A model generated the notes under the pieces. The model did not search any database, had not been told where the DNA came from, and saw nothing but the letters and a program-made list of their open reading frames with translations. A stretch of 36,094 nt of DNA from Candidatus Kuenenia stuttgartensis (lineage in GTDB: Bacteria > Planctomycetota > Planctomycetia > Pirellulales > UBA1268): NCBI GenBank assembly GCA_945865325.1, contig CAMBFA010000018.1, positions 1 to 36,094 on the forward strand. Reading direction: 5' to 3'. Every line of letters starts with the position of its first letter. Position 1 is the stretch's first letter. Made by a program: the position numbers and the translations under genes. Shown here one piece after another: positions 18,559 to 26,616 of this stretch.

Positions 18559-20385
18559 ATGCGGAGAGCTTCCCTGTGGACCGCTGCCCGTGAGATCGCG
18601 GCGGTCCGGCATCGCGACGGGGAACGTACGTTTTCGGCCTCGCAGGCCGCGCTCGCGATCCGCCTCGAGAAGCACTGTCGCCCGCTCGATCCCGATTTCG
18701 TGAGCGAGTTCTCCGCCGCCTGCCGTGCTCTGGCCTTCCCCCAGTCGAATGACGAACCGTTTCTGGCCCTCTGCCGGAGCACCGCGGGACCGGCCGACGA
18801 TCCCCGCAATACCCGGCTGCAGTTCCTGCATCTCCAGCGGTTCGTCGACGCCGACGATGAGGTTCGGCAGGGCGCGCGGGAGTATGTGGATCGTGATCTG
18901 CCCGGGCTCACGCATCTCCCCGAGCCGCTTCGTGCGGCACTCGCCAGTGTGACCCTCGAGCGGGCCGCCTCTTCGCTCCTCGATCGGGAAGACGGGTTCC
19001 TACGCGATTTGACCCCGCAAGAAGAACGGGTCTGCCAACGGCTGCTGTGCGAGTCGCTCCAGCGCCATCCTCGCAATCGTCGGGCCCACGAGACTCTGAT
19101 CGACCTGCTCGCGACGCTGGCGGAGGAGGACGATTCGCGCGGTGATGCCGGCCGGGCGCTGATCGATGCCAAGCTGGCGTTCGTCGGCCTGTTTCCCGAC
19201 CAGTATCAGCATGTCCGCGACCTCATCGATCGGTTCATCGCCGCGGGAGAGTTCGCGCGGGCCGAGCCGCTGGTGAAAAGCCTCACGGATCAGCGGACCG
19301 GCGACATGGGGTCGAAGGCCACACCCTGGCGATTCGAGCTTCTTCGGGCATCATCGCGGGCGGCGGCGGAGGACTCGCTCCCGGAGGCCCGGGGGGCACT
19401 TGAGGCGGCCATCGCCGCCTGGCCCAACTGGATGCCCCGGAGGTGGATCCCGTTCCTGGAGGCGGCACTGCTGCTCCGCGAAGGGAACGAGGCCGGCGTT
19501 GCGGCGGCGTTGGATGCCGGCCGGCGGGAGTCGCCGGACGACCTGACCAGCGACATGATGCTCCATGAGGCGTTGGTGCGACTGAAGTGCCCGGCGGCGA
19601 GAATCGAGCCGATCCGCATGCGAATTCAACACGCCGCAAAGAATGTGGCGATCGACTCCACGATCGCGCCGCTGGCGCATGTCGCCTGCTTCTTCATGGA
19701 GCTTCAACGATGTGGGATTCCGCTCGCCGGCGAGGATCACCCCGCGTTCGCCATCGGCCGGGCATTCAGTCGACGACTGGGGCTGGATGGCACATGGACG
19801 CTGGGCAGCTTGTTCGGCGGGGTGAGCGACCTGCCGGTCAACGATCCCGGGTTCTGGGCCGCGTTCCGCTGGCTCACGACCCATGATTTCTTCGGCACGG
19901 TGAATCCTAAGCGCGAGCCCAAGGGCATCGCCCGACTGGCCGACAACCAGCCCCGGGCAGCCGCGGAAGTGCTCGAGTGGCTGACTCGGACCGCCCCCAG
20001 TTCGCTGACGACCCGGAAGGCTGAGAAACGGCTCACCCTCGTGGAAAAGTTCATCGCGACCGAGCAGAATCCGGCGACGGCCCAACGACTGCGTGGAATC
20101 GTCACGGCAGCCCGGCAGGCGATCGAAGCGGCCAAGGACCAGAAGCGACAGGCACGGTTTCGGTCCGCAGGCCGTGGCTTTGCCCCGCCGGGGGGCGCCC
20201 TCGGCTCGTCCAATTTGCCCCCTTTGCTGCAGGTCATCCTCGAGCGCGGCGGCCCGGAAGCGGTGGCCGAAATCGTCCCGCTGCTCATGGGGCCGATGAA
20301 CGAAAAAAACGCGAGGCGAATCGCGAGCCTCGCGGCCCGGCTGGGGATCTCACCAGACGAGATGATCGATTTGTCGGAGCTTTGA
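18559..20385 (+). CDS. Hypothetical alpha-helical repeat protein (TPR-like) in Hsp70 module
   Basis: 608-aa ORF with repeat-like helices (LCESLQRHPRNRRAHETLIDLLATL, AKLAFVGLFPDQYQHVRDLIDRFIAAGEFARAEPLVKSL). Frame upstream is open back to the TGA at 18484. Confidence 0.7.
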   Translation: MRRASLWTAAREIAAVRHRDGERTFSASQAALAIRLEKHCRPLDPDFVSEFSAACRALAFPQSNDEPFLALCRSTAGPADDPRNTRLQFLHLQRFVDADDEVRQGAREYVDRDLPGLTHLPEPLRAALASVTLERAASSLLDREDGFLRDLTPQEERVCQRLLCESLQRHPRNRRAHETLIDLLATLAEEDDSRGDAGRALIDAKLAFVGLFPDQYQHVRDLIDRFIAAGEFARAEPLVKSLTDQRTGDMGSKATPWRFELLRASSRAAAEDSLPEARGALEAAIAAWPNWMPRRWIPFLEAALLLREGNEAGVAAALDAGRRESPDDLTSDMMLHEALVRLKCPAARIEPIRMRIQHAAKNVAIDSTIAPLAHVACFFMELQRCGIPLAGEDHPAFAIGRAFSRRLGLDGTWTLGSLFGGVSDLPVNDPGFWAAFRWLTTHDFFGTVNPKREPKGIARLADNQPRAAAEVLEWLTRTAPSSLTTRKAEKRLTLVEKFIATEQNPATAQRLRGIVTAARQAIEAAKDQKRQARFRSAGRGFAPPGGALGSSNLPPLLQVILERGGPEAVAEIVPLLMGPMNEKNARRIASLAARLGISPDEMIDLSEL

Positions 20386-20423
20386 CAGCACCTGCAGCAG
20401 CCTTTGACCGGAGGGTTTCCACC

Positions 20424-20756
20424 ATGGCCGACAACATGCCGTTCAACGGGCTCCCACCGGCGGCCCATCTCGCCCTCGGACTGCCCGCCACGGCTACGCC
20501 GGAGGAGGCCCGCGCCGCATATCTCGAGGCAGTCAGGCAGCATCCACCCGACCGCGAACCGGAGCGGTTTCGGGAATTGCACACCGCCATGCAGGCTTTC
20601 TGCGACCCGCTGCCGCTGGCAGAATCGGCCTTCCAGCCACCACAGCCGCGGGCTGCCCTCGAGGCGATCATCGTCGCCGCAGCCTCGCGGCCGCCGCGGC
20701 TCCCCACGCGCGTGCTCCTGGCCCTTGGCAACGCCCCCCAGGATCGCGACGGATGA
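20424..20756 (+). CDS. J-domain-like small protein with degenerate HPD motif
   Basis: LGLPATATPEEARAAYLEAVRQHPPDREPERFRELHTAMQAF has J-domain layout with HPP in place of HPD. Purine-rich gagg at 20411 upstream of the ATG. Ends in an ATGA overlap with the next gene. Confidence 0.68.
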   Translation: MADNMPFNGLPPAAHLALGLPATATPEEARAAYLEAVRQHPPDREPERFRELHTAMQAFCDPLPLAESAFQPPQPRAALEAIIVAAASRPPRLPTRVLLALGNAPQDRDG

Positions 20757-21598
20757 GCAGCGCCCCCATCGATCATGAGCCGGAGGACGAATCCAATCTT
20801 GTCGGCGCCGCTGACATCGTCGCGGAGTTCACCGCCCTGCGGCACGAGCTCAAGCTCCAAGTCAGGGCGGGCCGGGATCTGACCGCGGGGCTCGAGGGCC
20901 TCGTCGACGGCTGTCTCGACCGCCGCCTCGGCATTGTGGCCGAACGGCTGTCGCGATTGGAAACCGCACTGCAGTCGGTCGTCGCTGGCACTCCGGCCAG
21001 GCTCGCGGCCGCCGGGAGCACCGAGGCGATCCGCCCGTTGGCCATGGCACTCTCGGAAGTCGAGGAAAGCCTGGAGCGGGCAGTGATCGCCATCGCCACC
21101 GAGGGCGAAACGATCACTGCCAGCGCGACGGATACCGACGAATCGACCGCTCGCGAAACCGCCGACGCAGCGCCGCCGGAACCGGCCGCTGCCTGGGATT
21201 CCTGCCTCGCCGAATCCTCATGGCTGGTGCGCACGCTCGCGGCCGGCCTTGTCGGCCGACTGCGGCAGGTCTTCGACGCGCACGTGCGCCGGGCCACAGG
21301 GGACGGTGAGCGGCGTGCCGGCATGCCGCGGGAGGCGGTCGCCGCGGCCGCGACGTCGCTGGCCGATGCGGGGCAGGGGCTCGAGCTCGTGCTCGTGAGG
21401 ACGCGGCGGCTGATGGAGCAGGCGGAGATCCGACGGATCGACGTGCTTCACGAGCCGTTCGATGCGGACCGGATGCGGGCGATCGACATCGCGGAGGATC
21501 CAGCGGTGCCGGCGGGGCACGTGGCCAAGCAGTACCGGCCCGGATATCTGCTCCGCGACGTGGTGCTGCGGCCGGCCGAGGTGGGAGTGTCCCGTTGA
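20753..21598 (+). CDS. GrpE-like nucleotide exchange factor
   Basis: C-terminus RRIDVLHEPFDADRMRAIDIAEDPAVPAGHVAKQYRPGYLLRDVVLRPAEVGVSR matches the GrpE beta-domain pattern (GEPFDP...A......G.V......GY.L...VLRPA.V.V). Sits directly before a DnaK-like gene. Confidence 0.75.
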   Translation: MSSAPIDHEPEDESNLVGAADIVAEFTALRHELKLQVRAGRDLTAGLEGLVDGCLDRRLGIVAERLSRLETALQSVVAGTPARLAAAGSTEAIRPLAMALSEVEESLERAVIAIATEGETITASATDTDESTARETADAAPPEPAAAWDSCLAESSWLVRTLAAGLVGRLRQVFDAHVRRATGDGERRAGMPREAVAAAATSLADAGQGLELVLVRTRRLMEQAEIRRIDVLHEPFDADRMRAIDIAEDPAVPAGHVAKQYRPGYLLRDVVLRPAEVGVSR

Positions 21599-21624
21599 TC
21601 GGGAGGGAGAGGAGTGACCACACT

Positions 21625-23415
21625 ATGGACACGTCAGATCGGAAGCAAGCCATGACGGACGACTCGCCGGTGATCGGCATCGATCTGGGGACGACCAACA
21701 GCGTCGTCGCCATCTCCATCGACGGGCGGGTGCGGGTGCTCGAGGAAGGCGGCACGGCCCTGGTGCCGTCGGTCGTCGGCATCGGAGCCGACGGCCGCCT
21801 GCTCGTGGGGCAAGCCGCCCGCAACCAGCTCGCCGCCTTTCCGGACCGCACGATCGCCTCGGTGAAGCGGCGCATGGGCCAGGCCGTGACGCTCCCCATG
21901 GCCGGCACGTCCTACACGCCGCAGGAGATCAGCGGCGTCATCCTCCAAGCGCTGAAGGCTCGTGCCGAGCGTGCCCTCGGCCGCCCGGTGAGCCGGGCCG
22001 TGATCACGGTACCCGCCTTCTTCGACGAGCCGCAGCGACAGGCCACGCTGGAGGCGGGGCGGCTCGCCGGGCTGACCGTCGAGCGGATCATCAACGAGCC
22101 GACCGCCGCCAGTCTCGTCTATGACGCCGGCTCCGATGAACGTCGGCACGTCATGATCTATGACCTCGGCGGCGGCACGTTCGACGTGTCGATCGTGCGG
22201 ATGGAGCGGGGCGTCGTGGAGGTGCTCTCCAGCAAGGGAGACACGAGCCTCGGTGGCGACGACTTCGACGAACTGCTGGCCCGGTATGTCGCCGATCGAT
22301 TTCTCCAGGAGCATGGCCACGACCTCATGGCCCACGGGAGCACCCGCTGGCGTTTGCTCACCGGCTGCGAACGGGCGAAGTGCGAGCTTTCGACCGCCGC
22401 CACGGCGCGGATCGTCGAGGAGTTCATCGCCACGGTCAAGGGCCGACAGGTCAGTCTCGACATTGATGTCAGCCGCGACGAGTACGAGCGGTTGATTCGC
22501 ACGCTCGTGGACCGGACGATCGTCTGCGTCGACATGGCGATTGTCGATGCCGGGCTCTCGCTCTCCCAGATCGACGAATTGATCCTCGTCGGCGGCTCGT
22601 CCCGCACGCCGCTGGTGCAGCGTCGGCTCCGCGAGGAATTCAGGCGCGAGCCGCGGTGGAGCGTCGATCCCGATCTCGCCGTCGCGCTCGGCGCGGGCAC
22701 GCAGGCCGCGGCGATCGCCGGGCTGGCGATCGGCCCGGTGCTCGTCGACGTCGCCACGCACACGCTGGGGATCGCGGCCATGACCGACGGCCCCCACGGC
22801 GCGCACCTCGCCTTCTGCCCGATTCTGCACCGCAACGCACCGCTTCCGGCCCGCTTCGAGGATCTTTTTTTCACCCACGACGACATGCAGGACATGGCCG
22901 CCATCGAGGTCTTCCAGGGGGAGAGCCCGCGACTGGAGGAGAACCGCAAGATCGGTCACTTCATGCTCGAGGGGCTCAACGCCTCGTCCGATTGCGACGG
23001 GCGGATCCACGTGCGGTTCGAACTCTCGCTCGATGGCACGCTCGAGGTCACCGCCATCGAGAGCAAGTCTGGCATCTCGCAGCGACTGGCGATCGTCGAT
23101 GCACTCTCGACGATGAAAAACGCGGCGGGGGCGGCCGAACGACTCGGGCGGCTCCCCGGTTTCTCGTCAGCGGTCGCTGCGACCGCAGCCCATCAGGCCG
23201 GCGGCGGCGTTGCGAGCGATCCGGCCCCTGCCGATCCACATGCTCCGATCCTCCACCGGGCCAAGCGGGCACTTGCGACCCTCGGCCCGGAGGATGCGGC
23301 CGACGTGGAACGACTGCTGCAGCTGGTCGCCGAGGCGCGGGCTGAGGGCGACGAATCGCTCCTCGGCGGGCTCGTGGCGGAGCTCGACGATCTCTTGTTC
23401 TATGCAGCCGGTTGA
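21625..23415 (+). CDS. Hsp70 family protein (DnaK-like, divergent)
   Basis: VIGIDLGTTNSVVAI, AVITVPAFFDEPQRQAT, ERIINEPTAASLVYDAG, MIYDLGGGTFDVSIV, DELILVGGSSRTPLVQ. ATG at 21625 preceded by gggagggagaggag (21601-21614). Confidence 0.93.
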   Translation: MDTSDRKQAMTDDSPVIGIDLGTTNSVVAISIDGRVRVLEEGGTALVPSVVGIGADGRLLVGQAARNQLAAFPDRTIASVKRRMGQAVTLPMAGTSYTPQEISGVILQALKARAERALGRPVSRAVITVPAFFDEPQRQATLEAGRLAGLTVERIINEPTAASLVYDAGSDERRHVMIYDLGGGTFDVSIVRMERGVVEVLSSKGDTSLGGDDFDELLARYVADRFLQEHGHDLMAHGSTRWRLLTGCERAKCELSTAATARIVEEFIATVKGRQVSLDIDVSRDEYERLIRTLVDRTIVCVDMAIVDAGLSLSQIDELILVGGSSRTPLVQRRLREEFRREPRWSVDPDLAVALGAGTQAAAIAGLAIGPVLVDVATHTLGIAAMTDGPHGAHLAFCPILHRNAPLPARFEDLFFTHDDMQDMAAIEVFQGESPRLEENRKIGHFMLEGLNASSDCDGRIHVRFELSLDGTLEVTAIESKSGISQRLAIVDALSTMKNAAGAAERLGRLPGFSSAVAATAAHQAGGGVASDPAPADPHAPILHRAKRALATLGPEDAADVERLLQLVAEARAEGDESLLGGLVAELDDLLFYAAG

Positions 23416-23434
23416 GCGGATCGGAGGAGCCAGG

Positions 23435-23665
23435 ATGACCGCCGACCAGCCCCGCAACGAAGGGCCCATCATCCAGTGCCCGGTCTGCCGAGCCACCCAG
23501 ACCGCCCGCCAGGTCTGCCGCCGCTGCAGCGCCGACTTGGCGCTCTTTGTGCGCACACGAATCAGCGGTCTGGCCGCGCGGCGGCGTCTCGCGGAGGCCG
23601 TTGCCGCCGGCGACGCCGTGGCACAGGCCCGGCTGCAGGGATACCTGCGCTGGCTGCACGGATGA
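23435..23665 (+). CDS. Small zinc-ribbon-like protein
   Basis: MTADQPRNEGPIIQCPVCRATQTARQVCRRCSADLALFVRTRISG...: paired Cys knuckles CPVC and CRRC. Good ggaggagccagg upstream of the ATG. Confidence 0.75.
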   Translation: MTADQPRNEGPIIQCPVCRATQTARQVCRRCSADLALFVRTRISGLAARRRLAEAVAAGDAVAQARLQGYLRWLHG

Positions 23666-23743
23666 CCTTGGTTTTTCCTGCGGAACGCGTCAATGACTTT
23701 GAGACACCTGCGTGACGAAATGAGTGTCGCTCGGTAGCGCGAC

Positions 23744-23941
23744 GTGATCGCCGCCGATGCGCGGCGGTTTCAAACGCTGCCGGCCGCCGAGCGTTGGCGG
23801 GAGATCTTCGCCCTGCGGCACTGGGCCGCGCGGCTGGAACGGTCATCCTCGCGCGGCGATGCGATCCGGCGGCTCGAAGACCTCGAAGAGACGCGCTGGC
23901 AGGCCATCCAGAAGGATCTGTTTGCTCGCCATGGCGGATGA
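23744..23941 (+). CDS. Small hypothetical protein (GTG start)
   Basis: 65-aa ORF MIAADARRFQTLPAAERWREIFALRHWAARLERSSSRGDAIRRLEDLEETRWQAIQKDLFARHGG with plausible helical composition; no family recognised. Confidence 0.4.
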   Translation: MIAADARRFQTLPAAERWREIFALRHWAARLERSSSRGDAIRRLEDLEETRWQAIQKDLFARHGG

Positions 23942-24055
23942 TGCCTTCGAATCCAGCGTACAACGCTCCGAGCATGGTCACAGGGAGCAGCACTTCGTCC
24001 GCGGCCTCGAGCCGTGCCTGGAGTTTCGGCTGACCGCGCATCAACCGGTCACCGC
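23937..24055 (-). pseudogene. PIN-domain (VapC-like) toxin remnant
   Basis: Antisense reading LMRGQPKLQARLEAADEVLLPVTMLGALYAGFEG resembles the first half of VapC PIN domains (...ADEVLLPVxVLGELYAGF...). The upstream DTN-type start and the downstream acidic residues are absent. Confidence 0.5.
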
Positions 24056-24275
24056 CAAACCTCCTCGTCGACCGACTCGAAGGGCGCCTCAAAGCAACAA
24101 GACCCTTGCCGATCCGAGACCGTCCAGCGGCAGTCGGAGGACCGGCTTCGATGCGCGACCACCGACGCCAATCCCGATTCCATTTGGGAAAAAAGGAGAC
24201 GGCGGCTGACGTGCGGGGATCAACAACGCCACGACTGGCTTGCATTTCAAAACTTCAGGTTTTATTCTGCAAGGC

Positions 24276-25502
24276 ATGAAACGAGCCTGTGAGCCCCTTT
24301 TTGCCGAGTATCTCGCGGCGTTTCCCTGCATTGCCATCATTGGCCCTCGGCAGTGCGGCAAGACCACGCTGGCTGGGTCTCTGCCTGCCGATTGGCGCCG
24401 GTTCGACCTGGAGAGAGGGAGCGACCGGGATCTCGTGGCCCGCGATCCAGACCTTTTTTTTCGCCTCCATCCCCGGCGGGTCGTGATCGATGAGGCCCAA
24501 CTCCTGCCCGACCTCTTTCCGGCCCTGCGGGTCGCCATCGATGCCGATCGTTCGTCGGCCGGGCGGTTCGTGATCACCGGTTCGAGTTCTCCCTCACTCC
24601 TGCGGCGCGTGTCGGAGACGCTGGCCGGCCGGATCGCCACGATCGAATTGGCGCCCTTCGCATGGAGCGAGGTGCATCCATCTCACGGGGGTCCGAACTT
24701 CGCCGATCTTCTGGCCGACCGTTCTGCGACAGCCGCCCAGTTCCTTGCGCTGCGGGCCCGCGGCAACATCCAGCAGGTGCACGACTACTGGCTCCGCGGA
24801 GGCTATCCCGAGCCCTGGCTCAAGCCGGCAGACCGATTTCGGGCCATGTGGATGTCGCAGTACGTCAAGACCTACGTCGAACGTGACATCGGCCGACTCT
24901 TTCCCGGGCTCGACCAGGACCGATTTCGGCTTTTTCTGCAGCACCTCGCCGGCCTCTCCGGAACCATCATCAATCATGCCGATGTCGCCCGCGGTCTGGG
25001 CGTCTCCCCTCCGACCGCGCGGGACTATTTTGAGATCGCCCACGGCACGTTTCTCTGGCGCAGGCTTCCGCCCTATGTGAAGCAGGCGACGAAGCGGCTC
25101 GTCAAGCATTCCAAGGGACATCTGCGGGACAGCGGCCTGCTGCACCGCCTGCTCCATCTCGCCAACCTCGACGCCCTGCTCGGCCACCCGCAGGCGGGCC
25201 GATCATGGGAGGCGATGGTGAGCGAGGAGATTCTCCGGCAGCTGGAATGGCGAGGGCTCGACTGCGGCGCCTTCTTTTATCGCACCTCGGCCGGCGCGGA
25301 GATCGACCTCATCCTCGAGGGGGACGTCGGGCTCGTGCCGATCGAGATCAAGTCCACGCACACGATTGACCGCCGTCGTCTGGCGGCCCTGCGCGAATTC
25401 GTCGCCGACCGCCGGTGCCGGTATGGCCTCGTGATCACTAACGACACCGAGCCGCGGCTGCTCGACGAGGCGATCGTCGCGATTCCGTTCTCGCACCTGT
25501 GA
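24276..25502 (+). CDS. AAA ATPase with DUF4143 C-terminal domain
   Basis: AIIGPRQCGKTTLAGSLP (Walker A), RRVVIDEAQLLPDLFPALRVAID (Walker B), GRFVITGSSSPSLLRRVSETLAGR, YVKTYVERDIGRLFPG, and C-terminal FFYRTSAGAEIDLILE...IEIKST. Confidence 0.92.
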   Translation: MKRACEPLFAEYLAAFPCIAIIGPRQCGKTTLAGSLPADWRRFDLERGSDRDLVARDPDLFFRLHPRRVVIDEAQLLPDLFPALRVAIDADRSSAGRFVITGSSSPSLLRRVSETLAGRIATIELAPFAWSEVHPSHGGPNFADLLADRSATAAQFLALRARGNIQQVHDYWLRGGYPEPWLKPADRFRAMWMSQYVKTYVERDIGRLFPGLDQDRFRLFLQHLAGLSGTIINHADVARGLGVSPPTARDYFEIAHGTFLWRRLPPYVKQATKRLVKHSKGHLRDSGLLHRLLHLANLDALLGHPQAGRSWEAMVSEEILRQLEWRGLDCGAFFYRTSAGAEIDLILEGDVGLVPIEIKSTHTIDRRRLAALREFVADRRCRYGLVITNDTEPRLLDEAIVAIPFSHL

Positions 25503-25521
25503 GTGTCTCGGAGCTTTGTGG

Positions 25522-26049
25522 CTACCGAACCGCCGGCCGCTCATCCGTGGACCGTGCACCGCCGCGGCTCAATCGCCACACCAGCGGCGTGTCGAGATCG
25601 ATGTCGGGCGACGAATACTTCGGAGGGGCGCAGGTCAACCGATAAGGCCCGCCATTGAGTCGCAGATAGACCGACAAGTCACTTGCCGTGCCGCTGTAGG
25701 TGCTGATGGCGCTCTCACGCGACCACTCGAAGCAGAAGACGACTGCAATCCTGCCAACGGTGTCGGCTTCCGCAACATCGTGCACGAGCGTCTCGATCGG
25801 CGACACGGTCTCCGAGAGGAAGCACTCGAACGCCGCCGCAACCAGGCCGCCGGAATGCCTGTCGGCAGCGGCGATGGAAACCTGCAACAAGCGTTCCCAC
25901 GCAAACGCCGCTTTCGCAGCCGACAATCCCGCCGCGATCTCGCCATCCCCCTCGCCAGAGCCGATCACGAACAGGCCGACGTGCTGGATGACCCTACGAA
26001 TCGCCTCTTCGTCCGTCGCATTCCCGAGGGCTATCGCCACCGCGTCCAT
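25522..26049 (-). CDS. Hypothetical protein
   Basis: 175-aa ORF MDAVAIALGNATDEEAIRRVIQHVGLF...; no family recognised. Confidence 0.55.
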   Translation of the reverse strand: MDAVAIALGNATDEEAIRRVIQHVGLFVIGSGEGDGEIAAGLSAAKAAFAWERLLQVSIAAADRHSGGLVAAAFECFLSETVSPIETLVHDVAEADTVGRIAVVFCFEWSRESAISTYSGTASDLSVYLRLNGGPYRLTCAPPKYSSPDIDLDTPLVWRLSRGGARSTDERPAVR

Positions 26050-26236
26050 CGTGTCACCTGCCTTTCATCGGCTTTTGGGAACTGCCTCCGCGGAGCCTCC
26101 AGGTCGCTCGCCCGGCTAAACCGGGATTGCTGAAAGTCCTGGGCCATACCCAACGTGCTCCTCGGGAACATCCACCTCGATCCCATCGCCAAGGACAGGA
26201 AGGCTGCCGATAGGCGAATCGCTGACACCGGGATCT

Positions 26237-26572
26237 TCACGAATCTTCAAAGAGGACGAGAAACTCGCTCTGCAGGTCGCCGCTTACGACATCGCGGCCG
26301 CAGGTCATGACAACCTCTCCCTCCTGGCCATCGAGGACCGACACGCCGTCAACGATCGCGAGGACACTCGACACCGAATCGATGACGGCATTGCGAACGA
26401 AGGCCATGAAAGCGGCCTGATCCTCTGCGGACAGGGACCGAAACAGCCTCATACCGTCGATCCACACCGGCTCGGTCGCGGCCCCGTTCGTCGCAAGCAG
26501 CGAAGCGTAGAGGCCGACGTTGTCGTCGACCACCCGTTGCTTGAGTCCGCGAGCCATCGCGCAGGCATTCAT
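26237..26572 (-). CDS. Small hypothetical protein
   Basis: 111-aa ORF MNACAMARGLKQRVVDDNVGLYASLL...SVLAIVDGVSVLDGQEGEVVMTCGRDVVSGDLQSEFLVLFEDS; no family recognised. Confidence 0.55.
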   Translation of the reverse strand: MNACAMARGLKQRVVDDNVGLYASLLATNGAATEPVWIDGMRLFRSLSAEDQAAFMAFVRNAVIDSVSSVLAIVDGVSVLDGQEGEVVMTCGRDVVSGDLQSEFLVLFEDS

Positions 26573-26616
26573 CAGGCGGCACTCCCGGAACGTTGAACGC
26601 GGCCCGGAAGACTGCT

